Below, one piece after another: positions 5,267 through 10,899 of a stretch of 10,899 nt of DNA (positions are counted from its first letter, which is position 1; each line of letters starts with the position of its first letter). The stretch spans positions 1 to 10,899 of the forward strand of contig DAOVTG010000067.1 in assembly GCA_030633185.1 (NCBI GenBank), read 5' to 3'. The notes under the pieces are model-generated. The model searched no databases and had not been told where the DNA came from. It was given only the letters and a program-made list of their open reading frames with translations. A program made the position numbers and the translations under genes. This stretch comes from Deltaproteobacteria bacterium. Its GTDB lineage: Bacteria > Desulfobacterota > Anaeroferrophillalia > Anaeroferrophillales > Tharpellaceae.

Positions 5267-6127
5267 TTGTTTCGGATTGCTTTAAAAATTGAGAGCGGGT
5301 TGAGATATGTCGGATGGTTGGTTCTGTTAATTTGTTTTGCTTTTTTCAACTCTCCGGTTCGGGCGGCAGCGACGGATGTTTTTGCCGGTCAAGTTGGAAG
5401 TCTCAGGATCTCCGGCGGGACGGCCCATATTCCAGTTATGAAAGAAGTTGCCAAGTTGATTATGGAGGCCCACCCGGATATTCGAATCTCGGTCGCCGGC
5501 GGCGGATCCGGTCTCGGTATCAAACAGGTTGGTGAAGGTTTGGTCGATATCGGTAATTCCGGTCGCAAACCGACCGACAACGAAATGCAAAAGTATGGTC
5601 TCGTTCTTCATAGGTGGGCTCTGGACGGGGTTGCCGTAATTGTTCACCGGGATAACCGGGTTCAGGTTTTAACCCGGAGCCGGTTACAGGATATCTACAG
5701 CGGCCGTTTGAGAAACTGGCGGGATTTGGGTGGGGTTGATAAGGAAATTACGGTTTTTACCCGGGATCAAGGGAGCGGAACACGTAAGGTTTTTTGGAAA
5801 AAAGCCTTACGTAAGGAGGTGACGACCAATAAAGCTCTGGTGGTTGCATCCAACGGTGCCATGAAATCAGGCGTAGCTCACAATCCTTACGCCATTGGTT
5901 ATGTCTCGATCGGTTTTCTCGACAAATCGCTCGCTGCGGTTGCTCTTGACGGCGTCATGCCATCTTTGGAGACCGTGCAAAATGGAGAATATCCGGTTGT
6001 TCGCGGTCTCTATAGTAATACCAAAGGTGAGGTTCAGGGTTTGACAAAAAGTTTTATCGATTTTCTCTTTAGTCCGAGCGGTCGGAAAATTATCTCTGAT
6101 AAGGGTCTGATCCCGGCGGCAAGATGA
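5267..6127 (+). CDS. pstS: Phosphate ABC transporter substrate-binding protein PstS
   Basis: A periplasmic phosphate-binding protein of 286 residues (PstS-like, COG0226 type) that delivers phosphate to PstCA. Residues 1-33 form a signal peptide: basic start, hydrophobic GWLVLLICFAFF, cleavage after VRA. Ligand-loop signatures follow: ISGGTAHIPV (48-57), AGGGSGLGI (77-85), GNSGRKPTDNE (96-106) and TRDQGSGTRKVF (165-176). IYSGRLRNWRDLGG (143-156) is typical of the family, and the C-terminus FLFSPSGRKIISDKGLIPA is canonical. It starts at a TTG. The stop overlaps the pstC ATG (ATGA), so translation is coupled. No Pho box is obvious upstream. The 5' region (5212-5379) recurs in degenerate form at 9875-10004. 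Confidence 0.93.
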   Translation: MFRIALKIESGLRYVGWLVLLICFAFFNSPVRAAATDVFAGQVGSLRISGGTAHIPVMKEVAKLIMEAHPDIRISVAGGGSGLGIKQVGEGLVDIGNSGRKPTDNEMQKYGLVLHRWALDGVAVIVHRDNRVQVLTRSRLQDIYSGRLRNWRDLGGVDKEITVFTRDQGSGTRKVFWKKALRKEVTTNKALVVASNGAMKSGVAHNPYAIGYVSIGFLDKSLAAVALDGVMPSLETVQNGEYPVVRGLYSNTKGEVQGLTKSFIDFLFSPSGRKIISDKGLIPAAR

Positions 6128-6996
6128 AACGTTCGGTTCGGGTCGGCCGCCCCTTGGTCCTTGCGGCGACCGCTGTCGGGTCTTTGCTGACTCTGGCGAT
6201 TTTTGCCTTCATGATGATGCTTGGCCGGCCGCTCTTTTCGGATCATTCATTAAACCTTCTGCTGACCCAGGCTTGGGCTCCCGACCGGGGGCTTTACGGT
6301 ATTTTCCCTTTCATTTGCGGTACCTTGTCTCTGGTTGGTTTAAGTCTGCTGATCGCCTTCCCTTTAAGTCTCGGCAACGCCATTCTTATTCACCTGCTGG
6401 CCCCGCGCCGCCTGGCCCGGTTTCTCCATCAGACTATCAAGTTGATGACCGGGGTTCCCACTGTGGTCTATGGCTTTGTTGGTATCTTTTTTTTAGTTCC
6501 TCTGATTCGTGAATGGTTTTTCAGAGGTTCCGGGATGTGCATTTTAAGTGCCTCCCTGCTGTTGGCCATGCTTATTTCACCGACCATGATCCTGGTCTTT
6601 CTCGAAAGTTTTGCCGCCATTCCCACAGCCCATATACGAGCCCTTGAAGCTCTGGGGGGGACGCGCCGGCAAAAACTGGTTCATGTGATTCTGCCGGGTG
6701 CTAAAACGGGAATTATTACTGGTCTGTTGTTGGCCTTGGGCCGGGCTTTGGGCGATACCATGATCGCCCTGATGGTGGCCGGCAATGCTACGGCCGCACC
6801 GGAATCCGTGCTTGATTCGGTGCGTACCCTAACTGCACATATCGCCCTGGTGATGGCCGCTGATTTTGACAGCATGGAGTTCAAAACCATCTTTGCCTGT
6901 GGTATTATTCTTTATCTGTGGACGGCGTTGCTGACCTTAAGTTTGCGTTATATTCACTATAACTCGACGAAATTGAGCCATGACCAGACTTTTTGA
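6124..6996 (+). CDS. pstC: Phosphate ABC transporter permease PstC
   Basis: A 290-residue inner-membrane permease with about six transmembrane helices. It pairs with PstA to form the phosphate channel. The cytoplasmic coupling (EAA) loop ALEALGGTRRQKLVHVILPG (173-192) contacts PstB, and GRALGDTMIALMVAGN (206-221) and MTGVPTVVYGFVG (108-120) are typical of PstC. The length is normal. It begins in an ATGA overlap with pstS and overlaps pstA by 17 bp. No independent Shine-Dalgarno is seen, which fits coupled translation. Confidence 0.93.
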   Translation: MKRSVRVGRPLVLAATAVGSLLTLAIFAFMMMLGRPLFSDHSLNLLLTQAWAPDRGLYGIFPFICGTLSLVGLSLLIAFPLSLGNAILIHLLAPRRLARFLHQTIKLMTGVPTVVYGFVGIFFLVPLIREWFFRGSGMCILSASLLLAMLISPTMILVFLESFAAIPTAHIRALEALGGTRRQKLVHVILPGAKTGIITGLLLALGRALGDTMIALMVAGNATAAPESVLDSVRTLTAHIALVMAADFDSMEFKTIFACGIILYLWTALLTLSLRYIHYNSTKLSHDQTF

Positions 6997-7855
6997 TTTA
7001 TTGCTCTATGCTTTTACCTGGCTCTGCGGCCTTATTCTGGTTGGAGCCTTTGGTACCCTGGTGGTTTTTCTTCTGATAAATGGACTGCTGGCCCTGGATT
7101 TTGAGCTGATTTTCGGCAGCACCGCTATCGGTGATGCTCTGTTCTTGAAAAGAGTGGTGATCGACGGCCTTCTGCCGGCGATTGTCGGTACTTGCCTGTT
7201 GATTATTATTGCCTTAGGCACGGCTCTGCCGTTGGGCCTTGGCGCCGGTATCTATCTGGCCGAGTATGCGGGGAAAATAAGCAAAAGTTTTTTTTCTCTT
7301 ATTTTTGATCTGCTTGCTGGCGTGCCTTCGATTGTCATCGGTCTTTTTGGTTTCTCACTGACCCTCTACCTGCACAAACATTTTACTTCTATTATGCCCT
7401 GTTTGCTGATCTCCGGTCTGGCTCTCGGTTTATTGGTTTTACCTTACCTGATTCGCAGCACTCAGACGGCTTTGGAAGAGCTGCCGACCACCCTGCGCTT
7501 GACCGCCGCCGCTCTGGGAGCCGATCAGGCGGCAACGCTCCGTTTTGTCCTGCTGCCTCAGGCTGTGTCCGGTATTTTCAGCGGTATCATTTTGGCGATT
7601 GGCCGGGCTGCGGAAGATACCGCCGTCATCATGTTGACCGGTGTCGTGGCCACAGCCGGCATTCCCCGTTCGCTTTTTAGTAATTATGAAGCGTTGCCCT
7701 TTTATATCTATTATACGGCCTCGCAATTTAGAAACCAACAGGAGTTGCAACGGGGTTTCGGGGCGGCCCTGATTCTCCTGATCCTCTGCGCCCTGCTTTT
7801 TACTTTGGCTGGCCTGGTTCGAAAAAAGGTTAGCAAACGCCTGATGGCTAAGTAA
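6980..7855 (+). CDS. pstA: Phosphate ABC transporter permease PstA
   Basis: A 291-residue polytopic permease, the partner of PstC. Signatures are LAGVPSIVIGLFGF (112-125), the EAA loop AAALGADQAATLRFVLLPQA (176-195), and GRAAEDTAVIMLTG (208-221, the counterpart of GR-A-GETA in the family). The extreme C-terminus, LMAK and the stop, is encoded by the outer arm of the palindromic element starting at 7842, so the element has replaced or capped the original end. Translation begins inside pstC (17-bp overlap). The next gene, pstB, is separated by 164 bp because of the inserted element, breaking the usual tight pstA-pstB linkage. Confidence 0.93.
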   Translation: MTRLFDLLLYAFTWLCGLILVGAFGTLVVFLLINGLLALDFELIFGSTAIGDALFLKRVVIDGLLPAIVGTCLLIIIALGTALPLGLGAGIYLAEYAGKISKSFFSLIFDLLAGVPSIVIGLFGFSLTLYLHKHFTSIMPCLLISGLALGLLVLPYLIRSTQTALEELPTTLRLTAAALGADQAATLRFVLLPQAVSGIFSGIILAIGRAAEDTAVIMLTGVVATAGIPRSLFSNYEALPFYIYYTASQFRNQQELQRGFGAALILLILCALLFTLAGLVRKKVSKRLMAK

Positions 7856-7969
7856 AAAGTCCGATCTACTGCGCTGTTGTGGTTTTTCAGGCACTCGACA
7901 TACTATATGTATGGTCTCGCGCCTGAAAAACCACAACATCTTGTATGTCGAAATTTTTACTTAGCCATC
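7842..7969. mobile_element. Palindromic repeat element (MITE/REP-like) between pstA and pstB
   Basis: The outer arms GATGGCTAAGTAAAAA (7843-7858) and TTTTTACTTAGCCATC (7954-7969) are perfect reverse complements. The inner arms GTTGTGGTTTTTCAGGC (7876-7892) and GCCTGAAAAACCACAAC (7921-7937) are a second perfect 17-bp pair, and the centre contains ACATACTATATGT. Both would fold into a long interrupted hairpin. No coding frame exists inside. The left arm encodes the end of pstA, and the right arm plus the following 25 bp is repeated at 1148-1194. No clear target duplication is visible. Whether it is mobilised by a transposase elsewhere is unknown. Confidence 0.7.
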
Positions 7970-7994
7970 CCGTGACTTTTTACGAGGGCATCAA
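7948..7994 (+). repeat. Dispersed repeat, copy 2 (47 bp, identical to 1148-1194)
   Basis: This copy covers the right arm of the palindromic element and the adjacent CCGTGACTTTTTACGAGGGC ATCAA stretch. It lies directly upstream of pstB. If the ATG at 7945 were used, 17 residues of PstB would come from the repeat. Confidence 0.85.
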
Positions 7995-8019
7995 CGCCTG
8001 CTTTATTATTGATTTAGAT

Positions 8020-8772
8020 ATGAAAAAGATTATTGAAACCGAAAACCTCTCTTTCTATTACGGAAAGCGTCAAATCCTGGATCATATCAGTGTGGGCTTT
8101 CGTGAGCACGCCATCTCCGCTATTACCGGGCCCTCTGGTTCCGGTAAATCAACCTTTTTGATGACCATAAATCGGCTCTGGGAAGAGCTCAACGGGGCTA
8201 AAATGAGCGGTCGGGTAAGTATTTTTCTCGATCACGAAAAACTTGATATCTATGATCGGGGCGTATCTCTGAGTTGGTTGCGGAGAAAGGTTGGCATGGT
8301 CTTTCAGATCCCCAATCCGCTGCCCATGAGTATTTACAAAAACCTGGTTTTGCCTTTGCAGATGGCCGGTTTTAAAAAGAAGGAGTATCTTCGGTCAAAA
8401 GTTGAAACCGTCCTCAAACAGGCTTTCCTCTGGTCGGAAGTCAAAGATCGCCTGCCAGATGATGCTCGCACTCTCTCCGGTGGTCAGCAGCAGCGTCTCT
8501 GTATCGCCCGGGCCATGATTCTTGAGCCCGCAATTTTACTTCTCGATGAACCCACCTCCTCTCTCGATGAAAAGGCGGCCCGTGAAATCGAGACCCTGTT
8601 GTTCAGTCTTAAAAAGCATTGTTCACTGCTCATGGTTTCGCACGATCAGGCCCAAGTGAAAAGAGTTGCCGACGAGGTTCTGGAACTGGTCGATGGCCGG
8701 ATATCGGAACTTTTTACGACGCCATCAAGTATTCGCTCCACTAAGTCGGGCATTGGGCACTTTCGGCCGTAA
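8020..8772 (+). CDS. pstB: Phosphate ABC transporter ATP-binding protein PstB
   Basis: The ATPase that powers PstCA, 250 residues from the ATG at 8020. An upstream in-frame ATG (7945) exists, but its 25 extra residues are mostly repeat-derived, and MKKIIETENLSFYYG is where PstB proteins normally begin. Walker A GPSGSGKST is at 37-45, the Q-loop Gln at 96 lies in VGMVFQIPNPLPMSIY (a PstB-type segment), the signature LSGGQQQR is at 152-159, Walker B ILLLDEP at 172-178, and the H-loop His at 208. The Shine-Dalgarno before 8020 is poor. The C-terminal tail FTTPSSIRSTKSGIGHFRP is unlike usual PstB ends and starts in another repeat copy (8709-8728). No phoU follows. The function is clear; start and C-terminus are the uncertain points. 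Confidence 0.92.
   Translation: MKKIIETENLSFYYGKRQILDHISVGFREHAISAITGPSGSGKSTFLMTINRLWEELNGAKMSGRVSIFLDHEKLDIYDRGVSLSWLRRKVGMVFQIPNPLPMSIYKNLVLPLQMAGFKKKEYLRSKVETVLKQAFLWSEVKDRLPDDARTLSGGQQQRLCIARAMILEPAILLLDEPTSSLDEKAAREIETLLFSLKKHCSLLMVSHDQAQVKRVADEVLELVDGRISELFTTPSSIRSTKSGIGHFRP
8709..8728 (+). repeat. Dispersed repeat, copy inside the pstB 3' end
   Basis: ACTTTTTACGACGCCATCAA matches the family core at 1291-1310 in 18 of 20 bases. It encodes FTTPS near the PstB C-terminus, and the rest of the reading frame to the stop at 8770-8772 looks non-native. Confidence 0.65.
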
Positions 8773-8992
8773 CCATGAATAATACGTCCCAGAATGGCAG
8801 GCGGTTAAGAGTACTGCAATTAATGGCGTCCTCTTCGGTGATAAAATTTTCTGGACATGGATGGTTATCCGGCCTATATGTGGGGGACTGTTTTTGGTTT
8901 GGCATAATATTATTGGATTGGTGACATTTTCATAAATTATTTAGTGCCTTATCAGAGTACTTACTTGCGGGCAACGCTCGCTTTAGGATGAT
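8773..8992. other. Intergenic spacer pstB to EFR1 gene
   Basis: No gene longer than a few dozen codons. Short frames such as the one reading ...FWTWMVIRPICGGLFLVW (around 8850) have no start or motif. No clear terminator separates pstB from the following gene. The Shine-Dalgarno of the next gene, AGGA at 8985-8988, lies at the end. Confidence 0.5.
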
Positions 8993-9850
8993 ATGATGTA
9001 TAAAACCTTTGTCTTTTATTGTTCTCCGGCCGGAACGACCCGGCAGGTTGCTGAAGTTATAGAAAAAGGGCTTGTCGGTAACGGACGGCAAGTGATTGTT
9101 TGTGAGCTTGGTAAAGAAGAGGAGAAGTTGTCTGAGACTCTGCGGGAAATTGAGGAAACCAGGGAACGGGTCTGCCTTTTTATCGGCTCTCCGGTCTATG
9201 CTTCTCACGCTTTACCGCTGGTTATGGATTTTATTGTCCGTCTACCGTTACACCGGCAGGCTTATGCGGTTCCCTTTGTTACTTGGGGAGGGGCGACCAG
9301 TGGTCTCGCTCTGGCTGAAATGGGTGAAGCCTTAAAGGCGCGCGAATATGGCCTGGTTGGGGCGGCCAGGGTGATGGCGGTTCATTCCCTGATGTGGGAG
9401 TTGGAGAATCCGGTGGGTGCTGGCCGTCCCGATTCTGCGGATGATCGCATGATTGAGAATCTGGTCGCGGTTATCGAACGTAATCTGCAAAGGCCTGAGC
9501 CTGTGCGATTATCTGGTCAGGCTCTTTCGTATCAGCCTGAGGCGGTTGCAGCTGAGATGCGTAAACTTAGTTTGAAAATTGCCCGCGGAATTTTGCCGCA
9601 GCGGGTGGTGAACAAGGATCTTTGTAATGGGTGTGGCGTGTGTGTTGACCAGTGTCCGGTTGCAGCCCTGACCCTTGAGCCCTATCCGGTTTATGCCGAT
9701 AATTGTATTCTCTGTTTTAACTGTATGCGTTGCTGTCCGGAAAAAGCTATTGAGGCGGATTTGACAGCTATCCATGAGAGGGTTCGGGAACGGGCCGAAA
9801 ACTATAAGGAGGATCCGCTTTCGAAAGTCTTTATTCCAGCTGAAGTTTGA
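8993..9850 (+). CDS. EFR1-family ferredoxin (flavodoxin domain plus two [4Fe-4S] clusters)
   Basis: A 285-residue cytoplasmic electron-transfer protein. The N-terminal half is a flavodoxin-like FMN-binding domain: TFVFYCSPAGTTRQVAEVI (5-23) is the phosphate loop, and FIGSPVYASHALPLVMDF (63-80) and PFVTWGGATSG (94-104) are further FMN-contact segments. The C-terminal part carries two ferredoxin motifs, C211-x2-C214-x2-C217-x3-C221-P and C238-x2-C241-x2-C244-x3-C248-P, typical of 8Fe-8S domains. This architecture is known as EFR1 and is common in anaerobes; its physiological partner is usually unknown. Either ATG 8993 or ATG 8996 is possible, and spacing from AGGA (8985-8988) favours 8996. It follows pstB by 220 bp in the same direction. 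A 36-bp piece of it is duplicated at 5085-5120. Confidence 0.88.
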   Translation: MMYKTFVFYCSPAGTTRQVAEVIEKGLVGNGRQVIVCELGKEEEKLSETLREIEETRERVCLFIGSPVYASHALPLVMDFIVRLPLHRQAYAVPFVTWGGATSGLALAEMGEALKAREYGLVGAARVMAVHSLMWELENPVGAGRPDSADDRMIENLVAVIERNLQRPEPVRLSGQALSYQPEAVAAEMRKLSLKIARGILPQRVVNKDLCNGCGVCVDQCPVAALTLEPYPVYADNCILCFNCMRCCPEKAIEADLTAIHERVRERAENYKEDPLSKVFIPAEV

Positions 9851-9855
9851 TGGTT

Positions 9856-9873
9856 TTAGCCCTCCCGTGACTT
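9856..9873 (+). repeat. Remnant of the dispersed repeat
   Basis: TTAGCCCTCCCGTGACTT matches TTAGCCATCCCGTGACTT (7961-7978) at 17 of 18 bases. It lies right after the EFR1 stop codon and right before the degenerate pstS copy, so it marks a junction. Confidence 0.55.
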
Positions 9874-9874
9874 A

Positions 9875-10004
9875 ATGGTAAAAACCGGTGGATTGTTCAT
9901 GAATTTCATATTAAAAATTTAGAGCGGATTGAGGTATGCTGGCTGGCTCTGTTGATTTGTTTTGCTTTTTTCAACTCTCCGGTTCGGGCGGCAGCGACGG
10001 ATGT
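9875..10004 (+). pseudogene. Degenerate duplicate of the pstS 5' region
   Basis: Block one (9875-9911) matches 5212-5248 at 36 of 37 bases. Block two (9955-10004) is identical to 5330-5379 over 50 bases and covers the end of the pstS signal peptide and the first mature codons. Between them the copy is shorter than the original, which has about 30 extra bases including the Shine-Dalgarno and the TTG start; the next part is alignable but diverged and contains small indels. The copy ends abruptly after GCGACGGATGT. It cannot be translated in register with pstS. It is a relic of a second pstS placed after the EFR1 gene. Confidence 0.85.
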
Positions 10005-10039
10005 ACATGGATGCAATTTAAAATATTCGGCTTAGCTTC

Positions 10040-10068
10040 TTGAAACTCGCATTATACTGTGTTATAAC
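10040..10068 (+). promoter_or_regulatory. Sigma-70-type promoter for the ATPase gene
   Basis: TTGAAA (10040-10045) and TATAAC (10063-10068) each differ from consensus by one base and are 17 bp apart. The start point would lie near 10075, about 40 bp before the ATG at 10113. The -10 box forms part of the palindrome GTTATAAC (10061-10068). Confidence 0.6.
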
Positions 10069-10077
10069 TCGTATTAT
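10044..10077 (+). promoter_or_regulatory. Direct repeats overlapping the promoter (operator candidate)
   Basis: AACTCGCATTAT (10044-10055) and AACTCGTATTAT (10066-10077) are 12-bp direct repeats with one mismatch whose starts are 22 bp apart, about two helical turns. One overlaps the -35 end and the other the -10 box and start region, so a bound protein would block transcription. No regulator gene is seen in the window. Confidence 0.4.
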
Positions 10078-10112
10078 GTAAAAGTTTTTCTCGTAAAACA
10101 GTATGGGTGATA

Positions 10113-10899
10113 ATGTATACACGCTATAGTGAAAAGTTGCTTAAAGAACTGTTGCAGGAATTTCGTATTCTGTATCTGACAGGCCCCAGACAATCAGGTA
10201 AAACGACTCTGGCTCGTAAAATTGCCCAAGATCTGGGGATGCGGTATGTCTCGTTGGATGAACAGACCGCCCTCTCTTCCGCTCAAACAGACCCGCATGG
10301 TTTTATCGAGAGCTTTTCAGGTCAATCCGTGGTTCTGGATGAGTTTCAATATGCCCCGGAATTAGTCACAGCCGTCAAGATGGCTTCTGATCTCTTAGCC
10401 CCCAATGAGCGGGGTCGTTTTTTTCTGGCCGGGTCTGCTGACATCTTCAGTTCCGCCAAAACCCAGGAAGCTCTGCCGGGGCACATGGCCCGAGTCGAGC
10501 TTTATCCATTATCGATTACGGAAAAGATCGGCACCGGTTTTAACGTAATCGATTTTTTACTTGCCGATCATCTATTCGTACCCGACCACCTGCCCTTGCT
10601 AAGTCGTGAACAACTGGCTCAAAGCTTGATTGATGGCGGTTATCCCGAGCTCCAAAACAAGAAACCCCGATCGCGACAAATCTGGTTCAGATCTTATCTC
10701 CAAGGACGTTTATTTAAAGATTTTAAAACTATTTATAGTGCCAAGGGTGATTACCATGCCAAACTTGGAGCTCTGATTCCTTATCTTGCCGGATTAAGCG
10801 GCAACCTCTTGAAATATGCCAGCGTCGCCAATGATCTGGCTCAAAATGACAAAGTTGTAAAATCCTATATCGAGGTCTTGGAGTGGATGTTTTTTATCA
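10113..10899 (+). CDS. AAA_14/DUF4143-type ATP-binding protein (3' end outside window)
   Basis: The frame is open from ATG 10113 to the right edge: 262 residues with no stop, in a family of usually about 380-420. Walker A GPRQSGKTTLA starts at residue 24, Walker B VVLDEFQYAPEL at 73, the sensor-like FFLAGSADIF at 103, then VELYPLSITEK, the family phrase DGGYPEL (about 173-179) and WFRSYLQGRLFKDF. These are typical of the large AAA_14 plus DUF4143 group, in which a P-loop ATPase domain is followed by a DUF4143 domain with a PD-(D/E)XK-like fold in some members. The biochemical role is not settled; members are often encoded in mobile or accessory regions. The Shine-Dalgarno is weak (GGGTGA close to the ATG). 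A good promoter stands at 10040-10068. Confidence 0.85.
   Translation, partial: MYTRYSEKLLKELLQEFRILYLTGPRQSGKTTLARKIAQDLGMRYVSLDEQTALSSAQTDPHGFIESFSGQSVVLDEFQYAPELVTAVKMASDLLAPNERGRFFLAGSADIFSSAKTQEALPGHMARVELYPLSITEKIGTGFNVIDFLLADHLFVPDHLPLLSREQLAQSLIDGGYPELQNKKPRSRQIWFRSYLQGRLFKDFKTIYSAKGDYHAKLGALIPYLAGLSGNLLKYASVANDLAQNDKVVKSYIEVLEWMFFI

Noticed and set aside
5035..5349. 104-codon minus-strand frame upstream of pstS
   Set aside because: It is built from the inverted repeat, the EFR1 gene fragment and the antisense of the pstS leader. Its similarity to the minus frame at 9509-9775 is explained by the duplicated DNA, not by a shared protein.
7439..7939. 166-codon minus-strand frame opposite pstA
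   Set aside because: It is antisense to well-conserved permease sequence, Gln/Gly/Arg-rich, and begins in the palindromic element; a shadow frame.
7945..8019. Upstream ATG as the pstB start
   Set aside because: The extra residues are mostly encoded by the repeat also found at 1148, there is no Shine-Dalgarno, and PstB homology begins at the ATG at 8020.
1..10899. tRNA, rRNA or riboswitch
   Set aside because: No cloverleaf with a GTTCRANYC arm, no rRNA-like stretch and no recognisable riboswitch core was seen on either strand by eye.

Overview
The window looks like a chromosomal accessory stretch from an anaerobic, Gram-negative bacterium, most likely a member of Desulfobacterota (former Deltaproteobacteria). 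The main reasons are a type I-C CRISPR adaptation module, an EFR1-type flavodoxin/ferredoxin fusion, a HemN/HemW-like radical SAM enzyme, and many dispersed palindromic repeats. The taxonomic guess is inference only; no marker gene or RNA gene is present.

Layout, left to right. (1) 1-978: the 3' end of cas1, a complete cas2, a leader-like AT-rich spacer and one CRISPR repeat with no second repeat, so the array is collapsed, nascent or cut off. (2) 979-2397: debris and small genes: dispersed repeats, a YqaA/DedA-type membrane protein (minus strand), the C-terminal remnant of a WYL-domain-like regulator (minus), a 152-bp MITE with IS66-like ends and an 8-bp target duplication, and structured non-coding DNA. 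(3) 2398-4597, all minus strand: a radical SAM protein, a 5'-truncated ABM-fold monooxygenase remnant just upstream of it, a strong terminator, and a small secreted protein of unknown function. (4) 4598-5266: non-coding DNA packed with repeats, including a 36-bp fragment of a gene that lies 4.4 kb further on. (5) 5267-8772: a phosphate ABC transporter operon pstS-pstC-pstA-pstB without phoU, with a palindromic element wedged between pstA and pstB. (6) 8773-9850: an EFR1-family flavodoxin plus two [4Fe-4S] clusters. (7) 9851-10899: a decayed second copy of the pstS 5' end, then a promoter with direct repeats and an AAA_14/DUF4143-type ATPase running off the right edge.

How it fits together. 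PstS would capture phosphate in the periplasm, PstC and PstA form the channel and PstB powers it. The EFR1 gene follows the operon at 220 bp and may or may not be co-transcribed. The most informative structure is genomic: a fragment of the EFR1 gene lies upstream of pstS, and a fragment of pstS lies downstream of the EFR1 gene, as expected if a [pst-EFR1] unit was once tandemly repeated and the outer copies decayed. A family of short repeats (core TTTTTAC-N3-GSCATC, mostly preceded by GAC and followed by AA) also forms the 3' ends of yqaA, pstA and pstB, so mobile repeats have rewritten the C-termini of three unrelated proteins.

I found no convincing new defence or biosynthetic system. The noteworthy signals are repeat-driven gene remodelling, the single-repeat CRISPR locus and the radical SAM locus.
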